Source: Bisporella sp. PMI_857 (taxonomy: Eukaryota > Ascomycota > Leotiomycetes > Helotiales > Helotiaceae). Taken from it: 64,000 nucleotides of DNA. The translations under genes and the position numbers were made by a program. A model generated the notes under the pieces. It did no database searches. It worked only from the letters and a program-made list of their open reading frames with translations, and was not told the origin of the DNA. The number at the start of each line of letters is the position of its first letter. Position 1 is the stretch's first letter. Positions 55,666 to 64,000 of this stretch are shown here, piece after piece. The stretch lies in the NCBI GenBank assembly GCA_021307315.1, contig JAJSPD010000051.1, positions 62,001 to 126,000 on the forward strand, given 5' to 3'.

Positions 55666-57192
55666 ATGAGACTGCTACACACGCAGACACTTACCTTACA
55701 TAAATTTCCACCCGACCGCATACCTCCCTACGCTATTCTTTCGCACACATGGGGCAAGGATGAGGACGAGGTCAAGCTTCAAGACCTAGAGACACCTGGC
55801 GTGACACGAAAGGCAGGATACGCTAAGATTGAAGGCTGCTGTCGACAAGCACGGGAAGACAAGCTAGAATACGCTTGGGTGGATACCTGCTGCATCGATA
55901 AAACAAGCAGCGTAGAACTCTCGGAGGCCATCAATTCAATGTTCAGATGGTATAAGAATGCAAACGTCTGCTATGCGTACCTGGCCGATGTTCTGTCCAG
56001 CTCAGACCCAAACGACCTTGTCAGTTTCAAGTCAAGCAAGTGGTTCACTCGAGGGTGGACACTTCAAGAATTGATCGCACCAAGGAATATTGTGTTCTAC
56101 ACGAAAGAGTGGACGAAACTTGGGACCAAAATCGAATTGCGCTTAAGGATTTCGGCCGTGACCAGCATTCACTGTGACATTTTATCTGGTAAGAAAGCTC
56201 CTAAAAACGTGAGCATTGCAGACAGAATGTCTTGGGTATCTCGAAGATTCACTACCCAACCCGAAGATATCGCATATTGTGTTCTAGGAATTTTTGATGT
56301 CAACATGCCACTTTTGTATGGCGAAGGCCAGAAAGCATTCATTCGACTCCAGGAAGAGATCATCAAAGTGTCCGACGACCACTCAATATTCGCGTGGACG
56401 CCGGTCCCTGGTCACTTCAATAGTAGCATGCTTGCATTGTCTCCGCATATGTTCGGAAATATCGGCTCTATCGTCCGATACCGAGAAGATGTGAGCAACG
56501 AGCCATTTACAATGACAAACAACGGTCTCCGAATCGAGCTACCTATATTAAGTGGTACACAACGTCACCTAGAATGTTTAGCTGTTCTCAACTGTCGATT
56601 GGCTGATGAAGAAAGTCCGCTCGCAATAAGTTTGCAGCCTTTGTGGGGAAAGTGTCAATACAGAAGGGGGCCATCTGAGGCTCCGGTGACGCTACCTCTA
56701 TGGGAAGTCGCGAAAGCTGTACGACGAGTGATACATGTCGACCCTCACAAGGGCAAAGCAATACTCATGCCGAGGAAGCCTCCCCCACGTCTAGTCGTGT
56801 TCAGAACACTGCCTGCGGAGGAGAAATTTTGTCTTACCGACTTTTATCCGCACGATTCGTGGAGAAAAAACGACAGAGCATTCGTCCTCAAACAGACTTT
56901 GTCTGCTCTTGATGGTCATCGATTTGGACTCTTATTCAAAGGTAAGTCAGGAGCTTGCTTTACAGTACTTGGCGGCACCGCCTATGGGCCAGGTGAAATA
57001 GCCTGGGTCAGCCTCTTGCAAGATCCATCTGACTTTATTACAATAATTTGTAAAAGCGAGAGAACTAGCACTACAAGAGCAATGATGACATGGAAAGACG
57101 GGAAGAATTGCGTGGAAATTGTTGCCAAGCTAGAAAAAGCGCATGCTGGATATGATAATATGATAATTATCGATGTAGAGATTTCAGGATAA
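55666..57192 (+). CDS. HET-domain (heterokaryon incompatibility) protein
   Basis: A single-exon 508-aa protein. The HET domain (PF06985) occupies about residues 20-170: PYAILSHTWGKDEDEV, the segment AGYAKIEGCCRQAREDKLEY, AWVDTCCIDKTSSVELSEAI and FTRGWTLQELIAPRNIVFY are its classical blocks. It is followed by a region seen in many HET proteins (RFTTQPEDIAYCVLGIFDVN, MPLLYGEGQKAFIRLQEEII). HET domains trigger cell death when genetically different hyphae fuse, or after other non-self signals. The C-terminal 280 residues carry no repeat domain (no WD40, ankyrin or NACHT), so the sensing part is unknown. It sits next to a RIP-mutated transposon relic, in line with the tendency of HET genes to occupy variable regions. 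Confidence 0.92.
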   Translation: MRLLHTQTLTLHKFPPDRIPPYAILSHTWGKDEDEVKLQDLETPGVTRKAGYAKIEGCCRQAREDKLEYAWVDTCCIDKTSSVELSEAINSMFRWYKNANVCYAYLADVLSSSDPNDLVSFKSSKWFTRGWTLQELIAPRNIVFYTKEWTKLGTKIELRLRISAVTSIHCDILSGKKAPKNVSIADRMSWVSRRFTTQPEDIAYCVLGIFDVNMPLLYGEGQKAFIRLQEEIIKVSDDHSIFAWTPVPGHFNSSMLALSPHMFGNIGSIVRYREDVSNEPFTMTNNGLRIELPILSGTQRHLECLAVLNCRLADEESPLAISLQPLWGKCQYRRGPSEAPVTLPLWEVAKAVRRVIHVDPHKGKAILMPRKPPPRLVVFRTLPAEEKFCLTDFYPHDSWRKNDRAFVLKQTLSALDGHRFGLLFKGKSGACFTVLGGTAYGPGEIAWVSLLQDPSDFITIICKSERTSTTRAMMTWKDGKNCVEIVAKLEKAHAGYDNMIIIDVEISG

Positions 57193-58106
57193 ATATTAAC
57201 CCCAATTCTGCGAAGCGAATATCCCGTAGTAAAGCGGCCGATCTGGACAAAAGGAATGTTACGCGCAGGCAACAGGTTTACGCTTTAATGGCCTGAAGCT
57301 CGGTAAGCTCGCTTACACAAAGAACCTCTAGGGCATTTTCACTAGAATCGAAAGGTGTGGAAGATATATAACCTGCATATAAAACATGCCCTGATGTCAA
57401 GTGGGCATGAAGATATGAGGCTAAAAAGAAGCTGAGCGCCTAAGTCTTCGAGAGTTATAGGATAACAGGATAATGCTTGAGCCTGAAGTCTCTCTCTGGG
57501 CTGGACCTTATAAGTAAAGTTAAAAAAGCTGTAACAATCTGTTATTGTGAACTTCTGAAAAAGCAGAGCTTTGTAGTTAGCCAAATATAGCTTTTGTGTT
57601 GGAAAGTGTCTTAATTGACCACGGCATAACGAGAAACATTTGATCACATTTAAGACTCTGCTCTATTTTTTCAAAGCGGGATTACAAGAATAAGTATATT
57701 GTGGTAATGAAAAAGGAGGTAAGTCTGGAGTGCATCGCGTACGCGTAGAGTAGGTGGTGGGGCTTGCACAAATACTTAATAACAGTAAGTAATTTTGGTG
57801 GGATGTGGTAGGAGCACTGGCTCCTATGTTTTTGGCTAGAATGGAGCTATGGTACTGGAACTGCTATATTAATGAAGCCTTGTAGATGCGATACAATAAA
57901 GTACCGTGTGATTAGCAGCTGAGATGTATATAATTATTTTATTCCCGGGTATCTAATGAGGGGAGCGATGTTAAGAGTGACGACGTCCTGTCGGAACCTT
58001 GGCATTGAGCTAGGCGCGTTGCATTCTTGGCAAGGCTTATGGAAGACACCCAACCTGTTTCTCTCGTGGTCGCTGCAAACAGAATTCAGAAAATCCAATC
58101 CCAGAA
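57193..58106. other. Intergenic region
   Basis: No gene supported; a minus-strand frame at 57342-57647 has no recognisable content. Confidence 0.5.
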
Positions 58107-59192
58107 ATGTCATCAGACTCTACTTTCAAGGACGGAGCATGGCATGGGATCATTGAACCGGGGGGACAATTTCCTCCCGAGAAGGGGCGATATCACATGT
58201 ACATTGGTAATTCAACCACAGCCGGACGAACTGCTAGCTAACAATTGGCTCTAGGACTATTCTGCCCATTCGCGCATCGTGTCAATCTCATCCGGTATTT
58301 GAAAGGTCTAACTGATCATATCGATATTTCAATTACAAGTGCATATCCTAAAGGGGACGCAAAAGGTTGGCCTGGATGGAAGTTTCCGTCTGCAGACGAT
58401 CCATATGAAGGTGCAACAGAAGACCACCTTTTTGGCAGCAAATATCTCCACGAAGTATATTTCAAAGAGAAAAAGGACTATGAAGGACGGTACAGCGTCC
58501 CAGTTTTGTGGGATAAGAAGACCAACCGCATGGTAAATAATGAGAGCTTGGAAATCCTGCGAAACTTTAATACTGGGTTCAATGATATTTTGTCCGACGA
58601 GTATAGTTCTAAAGACCTCTACCCGGAAAGTTTGCGGCAGGAAATCGATGAAATTGGGAAGTGGATGCAGGCGGACCTCAACTTGGGAGTTTACAAAGCC
58701 GGGTTTGCACCCAACCAGGAAGTATATGACAAAAATGTCATTCCTGTTTTCCAAGCACTGAATCGTCTAGAGGAATTGCTACTAAAAAATGGAGGACCGT
58801 ACATTTTGGGCTCCCAACTTACAGAACTTGACCTACGACTCTATCCCACGATAGTCAGATTTGATACAGTGTACGTGCAGCATTTCAAGTGTAATCTAGG
58901 CACGATACGACATGACTATCCGGTGTTGAATGAGTGGCTCAAGAATCTATATTGGAATGTTCGTGGATTTAAGGAGACTACGGACTTTCGACATATAAAG
59001 GAAAATGTAAGCCTCCCATTTTGTGTCGTCAATATCTGAGTAGGTGTTGATGGGGTTGGATGATAGTACACCAAAAGCCATGACGATATCAACCCCAAAG
59101 CCATTACACCCATGGGGCCCATTCCTGCCGTAGAGGTTGGATTTGAAAAGGACTGGAGTAAGTTAAAGGCTGGCGGTGTTCAACTACCATAA
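58107..59192 (+). CDS. Xi-class glutathione S-transferase (glutathionyl-hydroquinone reductase, ECM4-like)
   Basis: Exons 58107-58206, 58255-59006 and 59067-59192 encode 325 aa. The N-terminus begins DSTFKDGAWHGIIEPGGQF, typical of the class. The active-site motif is CPFA (Cys37) where most members have CPWA. Further blocks are the GWPGW segment, FGSKYLHEVYFK, GRYSVPVLWDKKTNRMVNNE and the C-terminal helical domain with LTELDLRLYPTIVRFDTVYV. The last exon adds YTKSHDDINPKAITPMGP; without that splice the protein would end in a short unrelated tail. These enzymes reduce glutathionyl-hydroquinones using a catalytic Cys and act in quinone and aromatic detoxification. Confidence 0.93.
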
Positions 59193-60428
59193 CGCCAAGT
59201 GTCGATGAGTTTTTCGCGATAGCAATCACGGTTATTCAGGAGATATCGAGTTTTTCAGTATTACAAAACGCTCCTTGACATAATGACAATTGATACTAGC
59301 TCTAAAGGTAGCCAAGTCTGCTGATCCACAAGGGTGTGTGAGAAGAGCCGTTGAGTGATGTCAAGCTTCCACTCCATCTTCCAAACCAAATGCGCTCCTG
59401 AGCTTTGTCCTGTTCGATTAAGTATTACATGGCAAGCCTATACTACAGCGTTACACTGTCTGAGAAAGCTGGTTGCCTAATGCAACGAAGTTCCTCAAGT
59501 CGAGATGGCCACCACTTGGCTAATTGATATAGCCCTTTCAAGTCCACCAAACGCCATTTTGGATTTGTGCCTCGTAGTGTCAGTAACTCTACAATCGAGA
59601 AATGACACATAGCTGGATCCTGCAGTTATATTTGCGATGTAAATCCTCCGCCCCAACCATGTAGTAGTGAGATTATTTGACCACCTTCAGAGTTCTGTAC
59701 TCCGAATCCAGAGCGCCGTACCTGCCCAATTTTGTGCTCCCGTTTTGAAGTTGCGCCCCGGCGCTGATCTCGATGGCCAAGATCCAATTAGCTCCAAATC
59801 ATAGTGCCTCTTTCACAAGAACTTTGCGAAATGCACCGACACCAGAGAGCAACTATCTAAAGACGCCTTCTCTAAATATGTCGTTGAAAAGCAACCAATC
59901 AACAGAATGGCTCCGCACACGTGTGTTCTCTGCTTGGCAGCAGGGTATTGGCCCAGAGGCTAGGCTTCTTGACGGTCTATTGCTATAAATATATGGGTCC
60001 ATATGCATCTTTTACCAAAAGTATGGCTCTATTGAAAATTCTGTAAGAGCAATTCCAACCCATACCAAGAGTATGAGGCCTTAGGGTCTTTCGATTTTGT
60101 GTTGAGAATGCCGGAAACATGTTACATTCTCGAATGCTCGCAAGAGGTTCCAAGATATCCCAAGATAATAGGAAATGATGAACGCAACTAATAGAGAGAA
60201 TTTGGTCTGTATTCTCTTGCACGGTCTCGACAACTGAGTCGCAATTGGATAGATCTAGGATAATGGAGGACTTGTGGTGGCAAGGAGCTCTGTGCTTATT
60301 ATGTTTAGAAAAGATAAATAACCTAAAAATTCCAGATGTATATGGAGCTAGTCAGCGTTGAGATAATACCAAATCAGCATCGGACGAAGAACAGCTGTAA
60401 GCAATAGCATCTAGCCAACAACTTCAAG
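59193..60428. other. Gene-poor region, about 1.2 kb
   Basis: Only short frames (for example 59773-59988, +) with no recognised content. It precedes the phosphate transporter relic and may hold its former promoter. Confidence 0.45.
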
Positions 60429-61493
60429 ATGGCTCTTCATCAATTTGACTACATCTTTGCTTGCAATGATCTTCTCTTTCCTTGACGCTTGGAATATTGG
60501 TATGGGCTTCGATGATATACCTATCTTGCTAAGCTGATTCGTGATATAGGTGTAAACGATATTGCAAATGCTTTTGCAACCTCCGTTTCGTCCAGGTCAT
60601 TGACATTGAAGCAAGCAATGACAATCGCCTCTGTCATGGAGTTTGCTGGTGCCATTGGTGTTGGGTAAGTTTTTACTCGCCAGATACTTCTCTGTACTAA
60701 AATTTCATAGTGCCCGCGTTGCAGATACCATTCGTTCCAAGATTCTCTCCACTTCAGCATTCGCCCAGGAGCCCACCGTTCTCATGTTAGGAATGACTTG
60801 TGCCCTTGTGTCTTCCTCGCTGTACCTCACATTAGCCACAAGGATCGGGTTACCTGTGTCTACAACGTATGTTTATGACTCTGGTGTTCAGTTGTTAAAC
60901 TAATAGAAATAGCCACTCTATCATCGGAGGTGTTATTGGTGTTGGAATTGCTGCACTGGGCACCGAAGGGGTAAACTGGGGCTGGAATGGTGTCTCCTAA
61001 GTCTTCGTAGCATGGATCATTGCACCAGGAATTGCTGGATGCTTCGGTGCTATTTTGTTTAGTATCACGTATTTTGGTGACATGAAGAGATCAAATCCAG
61101 TCCGCATGGCATTCATTAGTGTTCCAATCTATGTTGCATTCACGACAGGGATATTAACTAGTAAGCTTCACTTGTTTTATGTATTCTTCATACAGCTCAT
61201 GCTAATGATGCCCCAAGTGTTGGTTGTTTGGAAAGGGGCTGCATCCGCCGCATCTGCAACCAAGACATGGGGACCAGGGGAGTTTATCGGTGTCATTCGG
61301 CGTTGGAATCAGCTGCGCTATTCTTGCAATATTCTTGTTACCATATTTGTACCGCAAGCTGATTCTCGACGATTGGCAGCTCAAATGGTACCATATCTTC
61401 CAAGGCCCAATGCTCCGCCGTGGTGACGTGCCGCCCAACACGGATGGCCAAGCTTTTTGTGGTCAACAATTGTATAGTGAGATACAGTATTAG
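60429..61493 (+). pseudogene. Truncated Na+/phosphate symporter (Pho89/PHO-4 type) pseudogene
   Basis: The N-terminal half of the transporter can be read through introns with GT-AG ends: [27 protein letters not shown] (the PHO-4 family signature), [41 protein letters not shown], then VFVAWIIAPGIAGC, and later DDWQLKWYHIFQGP. Defects are: a frame change near 60460-60466 soon after the start; TAA at 60998-61000 where NGVSQVFVAW would be expected (CAA to TAA); a poor fit of the fourth splice; and a two-base loss near 61293-61300 before FGVGISC. The frame stops at 61493, so only about 300 of the usual nearly 600 residues remain, and a convergent ankyrin gene begins right after. Confidence 0.78.
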
Positions 61494-61499
61494 GGCACT

Positions 61500-62265
61500 C
61501 TAGTCCGAAAGAAGCTCATGGATATCTAACAGTCCCTTCTCCAACGCCATTTGCGCTGGTGTTTTCCCATGAAATTTGATTAATGGATCAGCTCCTTTCT
61601 CAACCAACAGCCTAACCTTATCCTTCTGTTTTAGCCGTACAGCGAAATGCAGTGGCGTCCCATGTACTGGGTCTATCTCATTAACATTTATACCATGCTC
61701 AATCAGGTATCTCATGATAGGTAAGCCACCTTGACCGCGCGGAGATATGGCACGAAGTAGCGCGTCGACTTCAATTTTAGCGCCATAAGAAATGAGAAGA
61801 TCTAGAATGGCTGTTGAGGGTTGGAGAGCTGCTGATGAGAGCGCAGAGGTGTTATCATGGCCTTTCAAATTGGGATTTGCGCCATGCTCCAACAGCCACC
61901 TCACACAATCTTCATTGTTGACGTTGAACCTACCTTGCAGTTAGTCTCTATTTAACGTTCTAAGCAAGACTTAATTACAGCAAAACAGGCCCTTTGAACT
62001 CCGTAGAGTTAATATTCCAGCCATTTTTCATAAAGAGTTCAAATATAACGGGATTGTGACTGCTCGCAGCACTGTGAGAGGAGAACCCAGTTATTTGAGC
62101 GCCGTGGGTGAAGAGTGGAAGTATTGCGTCGACATGGCCATCCTCAGAAGCGGCCCACCCAAGCGCATCGTTAAGGTCTTTTTGCGAGGGGCTTGGGTTA
62201 GAATTTAGTATTTCTTCGAGCTGTTTGAGGTTTTGATTGAATACCGCTGATTGTAGTGTCGCCAT
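61500..62265 (-). CDS. Ankyrin-repeat protein
   Basis: Exons 62265-61979 and 61929-61500 encode 238 aa, with CTAAC branch site and TAG acceptor in the 49-bp intron. About five to six ankyrin repeats fill the protein, for example ALGWAASEDGHVDAILPLF, CVRWLLEHGANPNLKGHDN, TAILDLLISYGAKIEVDALL, IMRYLIEHGINVNEIDP followed by HGTPLHFAVRL, and VRLLVEKGADPLIKFHGKTP. There is no other domain, signal peptide or membrane helix, so it is probably a protein-binding adaptor of unknown partner. Its 3' end stops 6 bases from the phosphate transporter relic. Confidence 0.88.
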
Positions 62266-64000
62266 ACTTGTTGTCGTTGCGTTGAAACATAAACGAGTAG
62301 GTAGAAGGCAAGCTTAAGGAGGCAGGTGTAATGTGCGCTGTGGTGTCAAGATTGCATGCCCTGTGGCATATTTAGATACCTTCTATAGTCTAGAATGCCT
62401 ATCGTCTAAATGACATTCTCAGGTATCTCTCTGCTTTGACCAGACATCCCTTACGTGTGTTTCCTATATAATAATATACCGGAATCGAAGAATGAGTCTT
62501 ATGGTCTTATATAACCGCTAGGGAAAGCGGTAATTTAGTCACTTCAACTTCTGCGAATCGCTCTCATTCTCTGAGCGGCTATTTTTAAGGCGCTGCGCCG
62601 GGGTGGTGCGACGCGTACTCTGTATTTATATTGCGCCACCGTCTCCAACAATCGTAGCGGCTAAACAGTTCCAACATCTTAGCCGCGGAACCAATTTCAT
62701 GCAACCAACAATCCAACCACCAGCAAGATGGATTTCCAAATATATATGAGATCAACATGCAACATATAGCCACTAACTCTTCCTCAGCCGGTTGGTCCTG
62801 CCTAGGTGCATACCAGGTACACTCGCATGTTTATCCTACTATAGGATTGAAAGTATACAATTCAATACCGATTGCCCATCCTGAAGGAGTACCATAGTTA
62901 CGTTAGGAGATGGCAGTATGGTTGTGGCTTGGGGGGCTATTTACGGTGCTTCGCCTCAATAAAACAGGACTAGAGTGAGGTTATAAATTGCATGTTTTGC
63001 CCTGACAATATATATATATTCACAATATTTACTACAATTCAATACATATCGAAACATTATTTTAACCTCATCTCGTAAATATACGATTCAAACTAGACTT
63101 TCGTTAGAGTTCATTCTTATTATGCGGCTCTTTTGGCTTCTGCCTTTCTTACGGGCCAGCCAAGTTTATGGCAGTATCCTAAGGGGTAAATTGATATTTC
63201 TGTGCAAGAGAACTGGAATGCTAATACAAAAAAAGAACACTATAAAGCAGCAGAATCATACAAGGCTGAAATTGACTAGCGACGGGCTCTCGACTCCAAC
63301 TTAGAAAATTCTATTATAACAAACGAGATCTTCGAGGTTTATATAACGCGCCTACATTGAAATCATAAGCACCCAAACTACTGCCCAGGTTTTTCGAGCT
63401 GGATGCTTGCATAATGCCTTTACCCAAGGTATCAATGAAGGTGTTCTACAAGCGGGAACTAGATTAAGAGGCATTAAATGGTGTGTTATTTGAAAGTGTT
63501 GGAAGCGATGCTTGTACATCTTTGTTTGAAGAGCTGAAGGATGTGCTGATTAGCTTAGGAATCGAAGGGCTCTGCGGCTGCGCTACTCTGGCTACTGTTC
63601 GCTGAACAGGGGGCTTTTCATGGGACACTACTGGGAGAATATCGCATTTACTCCGGACGAACAGCACACACTCAAAGGCGAAACTCCTGATGACCTTTTT
63701 AAAAGGACCGTAATTAAGGGCCTGATAGATGGAGCGGAGAACAAGAAGAAGAAGGTGACCGAGCAGGCATCTCTCAAAGAAAAGGCTGTCAAAAACAACG
63801 AGGACTAGCACGTCAAGGTATCTTATCATTCCTGACTCGAACCCTGACGAAACTACGGAAGAATGCCAAACATATATGAAAAAGTGGGCCAAGATGAGGA
63901 AGGCGGTTTGCAGTGTCATCCCAGCCCTTGAAGATGACGGAGACGAAACGAACCAGGCTATCATGCGAATACAAACTGGAAAACAATCAAGCATAAGTCG
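62266..64000. other. Gene-poor right end of window
   Basis: No gene can be called. At 63620-63808 (+) a 62-codon frame starts MGHYWENIAFTPDEQ and ends in a Lys-rich tail. At 63474-63605 another frame reads FESVGSDACTSLFEELKDVL, and after 63810 an open frame with CQTYMKKWAKMRKAVCSVIP runs to the edge. These could be pieces of one broken or spliced gene, possibly of a retroelement, but no family is recognised. An opposing 176-codon frame at 63464-63994 (-) is hydrophobic and looks like a shadow. Confidence 0.35.

Noticed and set aside
63464..63994. A 176-codon hydrophobic frame on the minus strand at the right edge
   Set aside because: No family resemblance, and it opposes several more coding-like, charged frames on the + strand; more likely a shadow.
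1..64000. CRISPR arrays, bacterial operons, or a biosynthetic core gene (PKS/NRPS/terpene cyclase)
   Set aside because: None is present; the sequence is eukaryotic with spliced genes, and no core secondary-metabolite enzyme could be read on either strand.

Overview
The window looks like nuclear DNA of a filamentous ascomycete (Pezizomycotina). A Leotiomycetes-like relative is my best guess, but that rests on remembered family resemblance and not on a search. The evidence is: protein genes on both strands interrupted by short introns (about 45-190 bp) with GTAAGT-like donors and CTAAC-type branch sites; fungal families such as HET, RTA1, PDR-type ABC, PEX11, DAL5-type MFS and PL4 rhamnogalacturonan lyase; and AT-rich, stop-riddled relics that look like repeat-induced point mutation (RIP). 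About two dozen genes or gene relics are described. Most are spliced, and exon coordinates are given in each entry.

Layout, left to right. 1-7.4 kb: a truncated gene end, then a possible catabolic group made of a DAL5-type MFS transporter, an FMN-dependent NtaA/SnaA-type monooxygenase and a convergent Baeyer-Villiger-type FAD monooxygenase. 7.4-13 kb: gene-poor, holding a membrane-protein pseudogene with three in-frame stops and an AT-rich island. 13-21.9 kb: an unknown gene with a probable GC-AG intron, an MFS transporter, a very intron-rich seven-helix protein with a possible 3-nt micro-exon, and an RTA1 protein. 22.6-24.6 kb: an AIM9-like phosphotransferase gene broken by three single-base frameshifts. 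25.6-29.2 kb: two divergent J-domain genes separated by three copies of a 110-bp repeat; the left one has a frameshift near its 3' end. 29.6-41 kb: an F-box protein, a full-length PDR-type ABC transporter (about 1503 aa), an Fpg/Nei-type DNA glycosylase, and PEX11. 41.6-44.9 kb: a tandem paralogue pair of unknown function, with the left copy decayed. 45.6-53.3 kb: secreted PL4 lyase, quinolinate phosphoribosyltransferase (NAD synthesis), a DUF3237-like protein, tRNA-Lys(UUU), a SET-domain protein without an evident start, and a small unknown protein. 54-64 kb: a RIP-like Tc1/mariner relic, a HET-domain gene, a Xi-class glutathione transferase, a truncated Pho89-type phosphate transporter pseudogene, an ankyrin protein, and a gene-poor end.

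Housekeeping genes (PEX11, glycosylase, BNA6-type enzyme, tRNA) sit among accessory genes for transport, plant cell-wall degradation, oxidation, detoxification and non-self recognition. Decayed genes are unusually frequent for 64 kb: two TM-type or unknown-family copies, a phosphotransferase and a phosphate transporter, plus one frameshifted J-domain gene. Some of these breaks are substitutions to stop codons. Others are single-base losses in short homopolymers, which could be real decay or assembly error. No clear new multi-gene system was found. The best leads are the repeat block between the J-domain genes, the micro-exon and the decaying paralogue pair.
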